Source: DATFDN01 sp963767645 (GTDB taxonomy: Bacteria; Pseudomonadota; Alphaproteobacteria; Acetobacterales; Acetobacteraceae). Taken from it: DNA of 64,000 nucleotides. Below, piece after piece: positions 8,803 through 18,884 of the stretch (its first letter is position 1; every line of letters begins with the position of its first letter). The DNA is taken from contig CAVYEW010000018.1 of the NCBI GenBank assembly GCA_963767645.1, forward strand, positions 186,001 through 250,000, given 5' to 3'. The translations under genes and the position numbers were made by a program. The notes below the pieces were generated by a model. It was given only the letters and a program-made list of their open reading frames with translations, made no database searches and had not been told where the DNA came from.

Positions 8803-9833
8803 CGGCGCTTAATCCAGGCGGCATCGGCAGGACCTTCTACCGCGAGGAATGGAATCTCGGGGTCGTCGAGCAGCCGGCCGAGGACATCGTGCGGCGCGGC
8901 ATCGTCAAGCCGATCAGGTGGCGGCCCGCGTCTGGCCCGTGGGAGATGCTCGCCGATCCGTGGTGCCATCCGCTGCCCGACGGACGGATCGTGGTGCTTG
9001 CCGAGCGGCTGGACTATCGGATCGGCCGAGGCGAAATCTGGGCGGCGGTGGTCGGCGCCGGTGCCGAGGTGGCGCGGGCGCGATTCGGTCCGTGGATGAG
9101 GGCCGGCTGCCACTTGTCCTATCCCGTCCTTGGTCACGACGACGCCGGCGCCTTGTTCCTGCTGGTCGAGAGCTGGGAGGCGCGCGGGCTCTATCTCTGG
9201 CGGGAGCGCCCCGGGATGCCGGGCCGGCTGCACGGCCCCATCGGGCCGATCATCCCCCGCCCGGCGGTGGACGCGACGGTCTGGCGCGGCACGGATCTCT
9301 GGTGGCTGTTCTGCACATTCAAGGACGACGCGCCGAACGCCCGTCTTCACCTTTTCTATGCCGAAGACCTGGAGGGGCCCTGGACGGCCCATGCCGGCAA
9401 TCCGGTCAAGGAGGATGTGAGATCGAGCCGTCCCGCGGGCCCGCTATTCCGCTCGGACGGGCAGCTTATCCGTCCCGCCCAGGACTGTTCCGAGACCTAT
9501 GGCGGCGGGGTGACGCTGAGCGCGATCACGCGCCTGGACCGGGACGGGTTCAGCGAAACCCCTCTCCGGTTGCTGCAGCCCGCAGACGAGGAGTACCCGC
9601 ATGGGCTGCATACGCTCTGCCCGGCTGGAGACGTGACGATCGTCGATGGCAAGAGATGGGCAGTCCAGCCGCTGGACCTACCCAGACGCCTGATCGTCGG
9701 GATGCGTGGGAAGTTGCGGCAGCATGCGCCGGCGCGCCTGCCCGGTTCGCTTCCCCCGTTCGGCCAGGAACCCGCGCCGCCGACGGGCGGATCGCACTCG
9801 GCGCCTACCGGAAATCCCGCGTGGGTACCTTGA
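8799..9833 (+). CDS. GINT1-like five-bladed beta-propeller protein (possible glycan-modifying enzyme)
   Basis: A 344-residue protein without a signal peptide. It resembles the N-terminal propeller domain of plant glucosamine inositolphosphorylceramide transferase 1 and related bacterial proteins: PWEMLADPWCHPLPDGRIVVLAE, CHLSYPVL, DATVWRGTDLWWLFCTF, LHLFYAEDLEGPW, RPAGPLF and LIRPAQDCSETYGG. The fold is that of GH43/GH32-like sugar-binding propellers. Function in bacteria is not established; in polysaccharide loci it usually accompanies formyl- or glycosyltransferase genes. It is the last gene of the plus-strand locus and its end overlaps the convergent dnaE2 by 29 bp. The last ~35 residues look unstructured. 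The fold similarity is seen; the role is inferred. Confidence 0.72.
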   Translation: MTALNPGGIGRTFYREEWNLGVVEQPAEDIVRRGIVKPIRWRPASGPWEMLADPWCHPLPDGRIVVLAERLDYRIGRGEIWAAVVGAGAEVARARFGPWMRAGCHLSYPVLGHDDAGALFLLVESWEARGLYLWRERPGMPGRLHGPIGPIIPRPAVDATVWRGTDLWWLFCTFKDDAPNARLHLFYAEDLEGPWTAHAGNPVKEDVRSSRPAGPLFRSDGQLIRPAQDCSETYGGGVTLSAITRLDRDGFSETPLRLLQPADEEYPHGLHTLCPAGDVTIVDGKRWAVQPLDLPRRLIVGMRGKLRQHAPARLPGSLPPFGQEPAPPTGGSHSAPTGNPAWVP

Positions 9834-12800
9834 TCCCCGAACCCAGGCGCAGATCCGGGATATAGATGTCGCGCGAGGGGCCGGTGACGGCCGTCTCCTG
9901 CGCATCCAACCCGCCTTGGTGCCGAAGCAGGGCGTCCTGCCCGACTTGGCGCAAGAGGGCCGACAGATCCTCCAGCCGCTCGGCAATGACGTGGATCACC
10001 GCGCCTTCGCGCTGCACGCGGCCGTGGCAGGCGATCATGCCGGCGGCCAGGATCACCCGGCGCTGACGTTCGAAGACGCTCGGCCAGACGATCAGGTTGG
10101 CGACCCCGGTCTCGTCCTCGATGGTGAGAAACATCACGCCCTTGGCCGAGCCGGGCTTCTGGCGCACCAGCACCAGCCCCGCCACCGCGACGCCGCGCCC
10201 CTCCCGCGCGCGGGCCAGCTCGGCGCAGGCGATCATGCCGCGCGCCCGCAGATTTTCGCGCAGGAATGCGACGGGATGGCGCCGCAGGCTCAGCCCCGTG
10301 CTGCGGTAATCCTCGACCACCGCGCGGGCCTCGACCGTCGGCGCCAGCACGACCGGCGGCTCCTGCCATATTCCTTCGGCCGCGGCAAAGAGCGGCAGCG
10401 CGTCGGCAAGACCGCGCACCGCCCACAGCGCCTGTCGGCGGCCCAGCCCCAGGCAGCCGAACGCATCCGCCTCGGCCAGACGCTCCAGCGCCTGCGCAGG
10501 CACGTCGGCGCGGCGCCACAGCTCCTCGACGGACGCATAGGGCGCCTCGCCGCGACGCGCCACGATCGCCGCGCCCTGCGCGTTGGCCAGGCCCTTGACC
10601 ATGCGCAGGCCAAGCCGCACGGCGCTTGCCCCGCCCTCCACTGTCTCCAGCGTGCAGTCCCATCGGCTATGGTTGACCGAGACCGGACGCAGCTCGATCC
10701 CGTGCTCGCGCGCATCGCGCACGATCTGCGCCGGCGCGTAGAAGCCCATCGGCTGGGCGTTCAGCAGCGCGCAGCAGAACACATCCGGGTGGTGGCACTT
10801 CATCCATGACGAGGCATAGGCGATCAGCGCGAAGCTGGCGGCGTGGCTCTCGGGAAAGCCGTAGCTGCCGAAGCCCTCGATCTGGCTGAAGGTGCGCTCG
10901 GCGAAGTCGCGTGCATAGCCGCGGGCGGTCATGCCCGCGATCAGCTTGTCCTTGAAATGCGAGACCCCGCCGGTGAACTTGAAGGTCGCCATCGACCGGC
11001 GCAGCGCGTCGGCTTCCGCGGCGGTGAAGCCGGCACAGACGATGGCGACCTGCATCGCCTGTTCCTGGAACAGCGGCACGCCGAGCGTCTTGCCGAGCAC
11101 GCGCTCCAGCTCCGGCTTGGGATAGGAGACCGGCTCCTTGCCCCTCCGCCGTCGCAGATAGGGATGCACCATGTCGCCCTGGATCGGCCCGGGCCGGACG
11201 ATCGCGACCTCGATCACCAGATCGTAGAAGCTGCGCGGCGCCATGCGCGGCAGCATCGCCATCTGCGCCCGGCTCTCGATCTGGAACACGCCCAGCGTGT
11301 CGGCGCGGCGGATCATCGCGAAAGTGGCCGCATCCTCGGCCGGGATGGCGGCGAGGTCGAGCCGGATGCCGCGATGCGCCTCCAAGAGATCGAAGGCGCG
11401 GCGCAGGCAGCCCAGCATCCCGAGGCCGAGCACATCGACCTTCATGAAGCGCAAATGGTCGATGTCGTCCTTGTCCCACTCGATCACCTGGCGGTCGGCC
11501 ATGGCGGCGGGCTCGATCGGCACCAGCTCATCCAACCGATCGCGCGTCAGCACGAAACCGCTCGGGTGCTGGGACAGATGGCGGGGAAAGCCGATCAGCT
11601 CTCGGGCCAGTAAAAGCGTCAGGCGCAGGCGCCGATCCTCCAGATTGAGGTTCAGCTCGGCGGCGTGCTCCTCCTGCACGCCCTCCTCGGACCAGCCCCA
11701 GACCTGGCCCGCCAGCGCCGCCGTCACGTCCTCGGTGAGGCCCATCGCCTTGCCCACCTCGCGCACCGCCCCGCGCGCGCGATAGCGGATGACGGTGGCG
11801 CACAACGCCGCGCGGTCGCGGCCGTAGCGGTCATAGACCCACTGGATCACCTCCTCGCGCCGCTCGTGCTCGAAGTCCACGTCGATGTCGGGCGGCTCCT
11901 GGCGCACGGCGGAGACGAACCGCTCGAACAGAAGGCCCGAGCGCACGGGGTCGATGGAGGTGATGGCAAGCACATAGCAGACGGCCGAGTTGGCCGCGCT
12001 GCCGCGGCCTTGGCAGATTATGTCCCGGGAGCGCGCGTAGCGGACGATGCTGTGGACAGTGAGGAAGTAGGGCGCGTAGGCCAATTCCTCGATCAGGCGC
12101 AGCTCATGGCGAAGCTGGACGGCGACGTCGTCGGGCACGCTCTCCGGATAACGCAGGGGAGCGTTTTCCCAGACCAGCCGCTCCAGCGTCTGCTGCGGGC
12201 TCAGCGCCGAATCGTCGATCTCGTCGGGGTATTGGTAGCGCAGCTCGGCGAGCGAGAAAGGACAGCGTGCGACGATCTCCAGCGTGCGGGCGACGGCATC
12301 GGGATAGGCGGCGAAGCGGCGGGCCATCTCCTCGGGGGCTTGCAGATGACGGTCGGCGGAGCGTTCGCGGCGGAAGCCCGCCGTCTCGATGGTGCAGCCC
12401 TCGCGGATGCAGGTGAGGACGTCCTGGAGGATGCGCCGCTGCGGGACGTGATACAGCACATCCCCGGTCGCGACGGTGGGAACGCGCGCGGCACGGGCAA
12501 GCTCGGCGAGGCGGCGCAGCCGCACCGCCTCGCCCGGCCGGCGGCGCAGGGTCAGCGCCAGATAGGCACGGTCGCCGAAGGCCTCGGCGAAGCGAGAGAG
12601 GATCTGGCTATTTGCCTCCCCCTCGCACAGCACCCCGATCAGCCCCTCGGCGTGCCGGGCGAGATCGTCCCAGGCGAGCTCGCAGGCGCCCTTGCCGGCG
12701 CGCGCCTTGCCGAGCGTGAGCAGCCGGCAAAGCCGGGAATAGGCGGGCCGGTCCGTGGGATAGACCAGGACCGAGAGCCCGTCCGACAGATCGAGCCGGC

Positions 12801-13014
12801 AGCCGACGACGAGCCGCACGCCGATCTCGGCCGCGCGCTGATGCGCGCGCACCATGCTGGCAAGCGTGTTGCGGTCGGTCAGGCCGAGCGCGGGCAGGCC
12901 GAGCGCCTTCGCCTGCACCAGAAGCTCCTCCACATGGCTCGCGCCGCGCAGGAAGGAGTAGTTGGAGGTGACATGGAGTTCGGCGTAGGGCTGAGCGCTG
13001 TCAGAACAGGCCAT
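9805..13014 (-). CDS. dnaE2: Error-prone DNA polymerase III alpha-type subunit
   Basis: 1069 residues from the ATG at 13014, which lies inside the last codons of imuB (14-bp overlap). DnaE2 (ImuC) is the translesion polymerase of the alphaproteobacterial/mycobacterial SOS mutasome. The PHP domain begins at once (YAELHVTSNYSFLRGASH). The polymerase active site PDIDVDFEHERREEV lies near residue 375, and a C-terminal OB region (GVAVAGLVLVRQKPGSAKGV) follows the helix-hairpin-helix part. It lacks the long C-terminal tau-binding tail of replicative DnaE1, as expected for this class. The gene is intact, unlike its two upstream partners. Expression should be LexA-controlled from the box at 15237-15251. 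Confidence 0.95.
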   Translation of the reverse strand: MACSDSAQPYAELHVTSNYSFLRGASHVEELLVQAKALGLPALGLTDRNTLASMVRAHQRAAEIGVRLVVGCRLDLSDGLSVLVYPTDRPAYSRLCRLLTLGKARAGKGACELAWDDLARHAEGLIGVLCEGEANSQILSRFAEAFGDRAYLALTLRRRPGEAVRLRRLAELARAARVPTVATGDVLYHVPQRRILQDVLTCIREGCTIETAGFRRERSADRHLQAPEEMARRFAAYPDAVARTLEIVARCPFSLAELRYQYPDEIDDSALSPQQTLERLVWENAPLRYPESVPDDVAVQLRHELRLIEELAYAPYFLTVHSIVRYARSRDIICQGRGSAANSAVCYVLAITSIDPVRSGLLFERFVSAVRQEPPDIDVDFEHERREEVIQWVYDRYGRDRAALCATVIRYRARGAVREVGKAMGLTEDVTAALAGQVWGWSEEGVQEEHAAELNLNLEDRRLRLTLLLARELIGFPRHLSQHPSGFVLTRDRLDELVPIEPAAMADRQVIEWDKDDIDHLRFMKVDVLGLGMLGCLRRAFDLLEAHRGIRLDLAAIPAEDAATFAMIRRADTLGVFQIESRAQMAMLPRMAPRSFYDLVIEVAIVRPGPIQGDMVHPYLRRRRGKEPVSYPKPELERVLGKTLGVPLFQEQAMQVAIVCAGFTAAEADALRRSMATFKFTGGVSHFKDKLIAGMTARGYARDFAERTFSQIEGFGSYGFPESHAASFALIAYASSWMKCHHPDVFCCALLNAQPMGFYAPAQIVRDAREHGIELRPVSVNHSRWDCTLETVEGGASAVRLGLRMVKGLANAQGAAIVARRGEAPYASVEELWRRADVPAQALERLAEADAFGCLGLGRRQALWAVRGLADALPLFAAAEGIWQEPPVVLAPTVEARAVVEDYRSTGLSLRRHPVAFLRENLRARGMIACAELARAREGRGVAVAGLVLVRQKPGSAKGVMFLTIEDETGVANLIVWPSVFERQRRVILAAGMIACHGRVQREGAVIHVIAERLEDLSALLRQVGQDALLRHQGGLDAQETAVTGPSRDIYIPDLRLGSGIKVPTRDFR

Positions 13015-14519
13015 GCAGGAACCAGGACAGGTTGCCGGTGGCGGGATCGACGCCGTCGCCGCTGCGATAGAGCCAGAAGCGGCGGCCATGCTGGTCCTCC
13101 ACCGCCCAGTAGTCGCGCACCGCCGCTATCTCGCGGTCGCGGCGCCACCATTCGCCGCTGATGCGCTCGGGACCGTCGGCGCGACGGACGCGGTGGCGGA
13201 CGCAGCGCCAGACGAAGGCGGCCGGGGGATGGTCGGGCAGAACCGATAGCGCCTGGACGCGCTGCGGGCGGGCCAGCAGGCGCACCGGCCGGGGCAGCTC
13301 CGCCCAATTGGCGACCGGTCCGGAAGGGGCAAGCGCGGGGATGCGCCTGGCCGAGCGTTCCGGCACGTCGCTCTCCACCGGCTCCATGCGGTAGACAAGA
13401 TGGGCGCCGAAGCGGTTCCGCAGCCGGTCCACCAGGGCGGCGAGGTCGGCGGGCTCATCCTCGGCCAGGGTTCCGGCCTGGGCCGGCGCTAGCGTCTCGG
13501 TCCGCGAGACAACCAAGCGCATCGCCTCCACCCCAAGGCCGGGATCGACCGTGTCCAGCCGCTCCGACGAGCAGACGGGCGAGGTGGTGGGGTGCGCGAG
13601 TCGGGCGGGCAAGGCCGATGCGTACTGCCTGTACCGTTGTATCCACACGCTCGAAGAACAGATCGAGGCGCCGGGCGCCCAGGCCCGCCCGATCGAGCAT
13701 CGCGCAGATCGCATCGGCGAGGGTGTCGATCACGGCCTCGAAGGCCTCCGCGGTCAGCAGCGGCTCGACGAAGCCCAGCCGGTGCTGGACGGCCTCGGGC
13801 GGCAGGACCGGGGTGATGGGCTCCGGCACACGGCCCAGCGCCTGGTCGAGCCGGGTGAGCAGGGCAGTCCCAAAGCGGCGGGCGAGCGGGCCGCGCGGGG
13901 CATCGGCGAGTGCGCCGATGCGCTCCAGCCCCAGCCTGCGCAAGACCGCCGCCGTCTCAGGCGCCAGCCGCAGCGCGGCGATTGGCAAAGGGGCGAGGGC
14001 TTGGGCGCTCGCCCCCGTCGGCACGACACGATGCTCCCCGTAGCGTGCCATTGCATGCGCCGCACCCGGCGTATCGGCGATCGCGGCGCGCGCTCCGATG
14101 CCGGCGCGGGCGAGGCGGGCGGTCATGTCGGCAAGCATCGCCGCCTCGCCGCCGAACAGATGCGCGCAGCCGGTGACGTCGATCCACACCCCGTCCGGCG
14201 GATCGGCGGCGGTGAGCGGGGCGTAGCGCAGGCACCAGGCGGCAAGCTTGCGCAGCGCCGCCACATCGCCCGCCGGATCGGCCTCGGCGACGCGGAGTCC
14301 TGGGACCAGCGCCTGGGCATGGGCAAGCGGCATCCCCGGATGGAGGCCCAGCCCGGCGGCGGCCGCATCGGCCGCGGCGACGACCAGGCGCCGCCTAGTA
14401 TGGGTGTGCGTGACGAGCCGCGCATCGGCACTGCTGGCATCAGCCAACACCATGGCGCCGCGCCGGCGCAGCCGGTCGGTCGGCCAGCTCGGCAGCCAGA
14501 GCGAAACGACCCGTCGCAT
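13001..14519 (-). pseudogene. imuB: ImuB, Y-family polymerase-like mutasome protein, frameshifted
   Basis: The protein starts at the ATG at 14519 (MRRVVSLWLPSWPTDRLRRR) and runs through DVTGCAHLFGGE and the helix-hairpin-helix region (RRLGLERIGALADAPRGPLARRFG). It reaches HHLARLL, then leaves frame near 13563-13570. The other frame continues SERLDTVDPGLGVEAMRLVVSRTE and ends FWLYRSGDGVDP...WFLHGLF at 13001. Dropping one base in CTGCTCGTCGGAGCGG joins the parts into ~505 residues, the normal ImuB size. ImuB lacks polymerase activity and acts as the clamp-binding adaptor that brings DnaE2 to damaged DNA. If the shift is real, the C-terminal interaction region is lost. It overlaps imuA by 80 bp and dnaE2 by 14 bp. 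Confidence 0.88.
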
Positions 14520-15206
14520 CGCAAGCCTCCACGATCCAGGACCCAGGTTCGGCGCCGCGGGCGCGCACGAGATCGAGCCGCCAGCGCGCCCGCGCGAGGC
14601 CCGGCGTGTCCGGCGCATCGTGCAGCGGCGGGGGGAGGGGAGGGAGGCGATGCGCCAGCGCGTGACCGCCGCCGAGGGTTCGTCCAATGCCGGATCACCG
14701 AACCGGCGCGAGCGGCGCAGGGCGAAGGCGATGGTGCCCGAGGCCTCGGCAGCGAGCTGCAATCGGCGCGAGGCGGTCAGCCCCAGCTTCCCGACCTCGC
14801 CCACCACGCCGCCCAGCCCCTTCTGGCGGAGCCCTTCTTCCATCGCGAGCAGCACGGATGTGCCGGCCTCGACATAGATTACCCGTTGTGGCGACAGGCC
14901 CACGGCGGCGAGTGCCGGGGCAAACAGGTCGGGCTGGGCAAGTGCCCAGAGCACCGGTCCGCGCAGCCGGGCGAGCAGGCCGGCGATGAACAGCGCGGCG
15001 GCAGCGCCATGCTCCACCTCCGGCCCCGCGCCGGCCACCTCGTGCAGCGCGCCGAGCGCGAGGCCGCCGCCCGGCAGCGTCCGGTCGATCGCCGCGACCC
15101 GCAACGCCAAGGTCCGGCGCTGCCTAGGCGCTCCCTGGGCCGGCGTGCCGCGCTCGATGCTGGCGATCCGGAGGCGAAGCTCTTGCAGGACGGCGGCGGA
15201 TGGCAC
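14440..15206 (-). pseudogene. imuA: ImuA, RecA-like mutasome protein, frameshifted in a C-rich tract
   Basis: A GTG at 15206 preceded by GGGAG starts MPSAAVLQELRLRIASIE, followed by TLPGGGLALGALHEVAG, GPVLWALAQPDLFAPALAAVG and RRLQLAAEASGTIAFALR, all typical of ImuA/SulA-like proteins. After RWRIASLPS the frame runs out of phase into imuB. The proper C-terminus (PPPLHDAPDTPGLARARWRL, then EPGSWIVEACDATGRFALAAE) lies in another frame ending at 14440. One base appears to be missing in the C-rich coding-strand tract at about 14632-14650. The restored protein is ~255 residues, normal for ImuA. As written, the two proteins would be read as a spurious fusion. It is the first gene after the LexA box. 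Confidence 0.87.
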
Positions 15207-15236
15207 GCACGAGGCTCCCTAAGCTTTCGGTCCTAG

Positions 15237-15251
15237 GAACATATAAAGAAC
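15237..15251 (-). promoter_or_regulatory. LexA (SOS) box, GTTC-N7-GTTC
   Basis: Read on the minus strand the site is GTTC TTTATAT GTTC, the direct-repeat LexA operator known from alphaproteobacteria. It sits 30 bp upstream of the imuA start, where LexA would block the imuA-imuB-dnaE2 promoter until DNA damage. It also lies about 90 bp upstream of the divergent methyltransferase gene. The match is exact and in the expected place. Confidence 0.88.
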
Positions 15252-15340
15252 ATATCGATAAGGGAAGCTTGGATTTGGCGCACTGGAACGCGAGCCAGTG
15301 GGCCGCTAGCCTGCACCGGAAGCCGCCGAAGGAATATCCA

Positions 15341-16198
15341 ATGAGCCTGCCAGCCGAACTGCACGCCCAGCAGGTCGCCTTCTGGAACGGTCCTGGCGGC
15401 GAGCGCTGGGTAGCCGATCAAGCCCGCATGGAGGCCATGCTGGCGCCGGTGGCGGAGGCCCTGATCGCCCACGCCTCGGTGCGCCCTGGTGAGGTCGTCC
15501 TCGATGTCGGCTGCGGCTATGGGGTCACGGCCTTGGCGCTGGCCCAAGCCGTCGGCCCGTCCGGACGGGTCATCGGCCTCGACGTCTCAGCGCCGATGCT
15601 GCAGCTTGCGCGCGCACGTTCCGACGGGATTGCGAACGTCGAGTGGGTCGAGGCGGATGCCGCCGCGCATGCGTTCGCGCCCGCCTCGGTGGATCTCGTG
15701 TTCTCGCGCTTCGGCCTGATGTTCTTCGGCGACCCGGCCGCCGCCTTCGCCAATTTGCGCCGGGCGCTGCGGCCGGACGGTCGGCTGGTGTTCGCCTGCT
15801 GGCGTACTGCCGAGGAGAATCCCTGGATCCAGATCCCCGCGAAAGCGGTTTCCGCTCATGTGACGCTGCCGCCCCGGCCGGGGCCGGAAGACCCCGGCAT
15901 GCTCTCCTTCGGCGATCCCGCCAGGGTCGCGCGGATTCTCGCCCAGGCCGGATTCGGCACGCCACGGTTTACCAAGCTCAACCTGACGATCGACCTTGGC
16001 GGAGGCCGCGGCCTGGACGATGCGACGGAGCAGGCTTTATCGATGCGGCCGGCGAGCGAGGTGCTGCTCGATCAGCCCGAGTCGGTTCGCGCCGCTGTCG
16101 CCGCCTCCGTCCGCGCCGCCCTGGCCCCGTACGTTGCCGAAGGCAGGGTCGGCTTGCCCGGCGCGGTATGGCTGGTGGATGCGTCGCAGGGCGGCTGA
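15341..16198 (+). CDS. Class I SAM-dependent methyltransferase (UbiE-like)
   Basis: 285 residues from the ATG at 15341, which follows AAGGA; upstream in-frame ATGs fall in the LexA-regulated promoter region. Motif I is VVLDVGCGYGVTALALA. The acidic loop VIGLDVSAPML follows, then VEWVEADA and the post-motif SVDLVFSRFGLMFFGDPAAAFANLRRALRPDGRLVFACW. The C-terminal half is typical of small-molecule methyltransferases of the UbiE/Coq5 group. The substrate is unknown. It is divergent from imuA, and its stop (16198) directly abuts the convergent end of the next gene (16199). Confidence 0.88.
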   Translation: MSLPAELHAQQVAFWNGPGGERWVADQARMEAMLAPVAEALIAHASVRPGEVVLDVGCGYGVTALALAQAVGPSGRVIGLDVSAPMLQLARARSDGIANVEWVEADAAAHAFAPASVDLVFSRFGLMFFGDPAAAFANLRRALRPDGRLVFACWRTAEENPWIQIPAKAVSAHVTLPPRPGPEDPGMLSFGDPARVARILAQAGFGTPRFTKLNLTIDLGGGRGLDDATEQALSMRPASEVLLDQPESVRAAVAASVRAALAPYVAEGRVGLPGAVWLVDASQGG

Positions 16199-16444
16199 TC
16201 AGCCGTTGCAGTCGCACCCTGGCGTCGGTCCGCGCTCGCCCCGGATCAGGTGGTGGTCGATCCACTCCGCCACCAATCGCCGCGCCTCATGCACCGAGGC
16301 TTCGGGGTGGTGGATGCGATAAAGCGCGGTGCAGGCCTGGAACGCGCCCAGATCGTCGGTGCCGTGCTGGCGCAGCTCGCGATACGCGGTAACGACCGCG
16401 CGCTCGCAGCGACGGGCGATCAGGCTGATGGCGTCGTTGCCCAT
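16199..16444 (-). CDS. Small conserved hypothetical protein, 81 aa
   Basis: An 81-residue soluble protein (MGNDAISLIARRCERAVVTAYR...) with an ATG at 16444 preceded by AGGAG. It is helical throughout, with a tail ending PTPGCDCNG whose two cysteines could bind a metal, though nothing proves this. Codon use fits the high-GC neighbours, and a longer overlapping frame on this strand is only an extension into dead sequence. I do not recognise the family. It ends exactly where the methyltransferase ends on the other strand. Confidence 0.6.
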   Translation of the reverse strand: MGNDAISLIARRCERAVVTAYRELRQHGTDDLGAFQACTALYRIHHPEASVHEARRLVAEWIDHHLIRGERGPTPGCDCNG

Positions 16445-16545
16445 GCGGGGGCACGCTCCTGTTGAGAACGCAGCAAACGCAGAATTTACGCGCTGCTCAC
16501 TATACCCGCAAGCGGAACTGTCGGGAAGCGGACCGCCGTGCCTGA

Positions 16546-17616
<1,071 letters not shown>

Positions 17617-17688
17617 GTCATCCCTCCACGGATGCGCGCAGAGTGCGAAGCCCGGCGGGCGCGCGTCAATCGGCTGATAGCGGCAGGG

Positions 17689-18702
17689 CTATGTTCCGTT
17701 CGGGAACGGCGCGACGGTCATGTTCGTCGGGGTGGGGTCAAACAGGGATGCGAGAGTGTTGGAAGTGGAGGCGGGCGCGCTGGAGCCGCCGGTCAGTTGT
17801 GGGATCAGGTCTGAGGCGAGCGTTTGCACACGGGAAACGACGTTGGCCAGCGCGCCTAGCACACCTCCGGTCGGAGTGGCTACGAAGCCCTCCAAAGGCG
17901 CATCCGCGCTGCTCTGGGACGCGCCGACGAGCTGCCCGAAGTCATTGACACCGTGTATGAAGGTGTCCGTCGCGCCCGGCGTGTTGATGATGTCGAACTT
18001 CCCCTGGAGATCGACAAAGCCGTGATAGTGTTGCCCGTCGTAGAAGGTTCCGACGATCTCACCGAGGTTGTTGATGCCTTCGGCGGTCGTGGAGACTGCG
18101 CCAGGCGCGTCGATGGTCTGAAACTGACCATTCACGTCCAGAAAGCCGTGGCTGTTGCTGCTGGCGCTGGTGACATAATTCCCGACGATCTGGCCCCAAT
18201 CATTGATCCCGCTGGCCGTGGTCGTCGCGGCGTCGGGATAGGTGATAGTCTGGAACGTCCCCTTGCTTGTCCAGAGGAAGCCGGCCCCCGTCCCGGCCGA
18301 GAACGGCAGATAACTGCCGACGACCTGGCCGAAATCATTGATTCCCGAAGCCTGGGTGAAGGCATTGTTCCCGGGCGCGTCGATTTCGGTGAACGTGCCG
18401 CCCTGGTAGAGAAATCCGCGCGCCGTGTCCTCGTAATGGCCCGAGTGCCCGACGACCTGCCCGACATTGTTGATGCCCGTAGCGTATGAGTTCTGGCCAT
18501 AGGGCAGGCCATTCGGCCCGATCGTGGTTATTGTCCCGTTTGTCGATACGAAGGCTTGCGGATAAGGATCTGCACCTATCGTGCCAGCTGGATTCGCCAG
18601 GATGTACCACCCGGCCAACTGTCCCAGGTCGTTGATCCCCTGAACCGAGGTGCCTCCCTGAGCACCAGGTACATCCACCGTCGCAAAGGTAAAATCCGAC
18701 AC
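17689..18702 (-). CDS. HAF-repeat protein
   Basis: A 337-residue protein started by a GTG at 18702 behind GGGGAGGAAG. It is built of about six tandem units of 45-50 residues with the core G-[IV]-N-[DN]-x-G-[QE]-[LVI]-[AV]-G, each followed by a GFL/GFV strand and a T-I-D-x-PGA turn. Such HAF repeats form beta-propeller-like surfaces in proteins often described as extracellular. No N-terminal signal peptide is visible, so any export would need another route. The last ~70 residues lack repeats and are Ser/Ala/Thr-rich. The function is unknown; it is unrelated to the metabolic genes beside it. Confidence 0.82.
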   Translation of the reverse strand: MSDFTFATVDVPGAQGGTSVQGINDLGQLAGWYILANPAGTIGADPYPQAFVSTNGTITTIGPNGLPYGQNSYATGINNVGQVVGHSGHYEDTARGFLYQGGTFTEIDAPGNNAFTQASGINDFGQVVGSYLPFSAGTGAGFLWTSKGTFQTITYPDAATTTASGINDWGQIVGNYVTSASSNSHGFLDVNGQFQTIDAPGAVSTTAEGINNLGEIVGTFYDGQHYHGFVDLQGKFDIINTPGATDTFIHGVNDFGQLVGASQSSADAPLEGFVATPTGGVLGALANVVSRVQTLASDLIPQLTGGSSAPASTSNTLASLFDPTPTNMTVAPFPNGT

Positions 18703-18884
18703 GGTTGCTTCCTCCCCATTTTATGCGACCGCGACACACGTACAGCGACGTGAATTGCTGTCAGGGTCCGCGGCGAAAAGTATCCGATCCGAGCTTAAGG
18801 GCATGGTTCAATTTATCTGGCGCATACCAGCCGCCCTTTATCCCACCCACCTCATCGTGGCCGGCGTTGCATCGGCCGCCGCGC

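Noticed and set aside
11665..13161. A 498-codon plus-strand frame inside dnaE2
   Set aside because: It is antisense to the conserved polymerase and PHP regions and has no protein-like features.
13455..15206. A genuine ImuA-ImuB fusion protein of 583 residues
   Set aside because: The joined frame passes through an Arg/Ser-rich nonsense stretch, while the proper ImuA C-terminus is present in another frame and ImuB has its own start. A frameshift explains it better.
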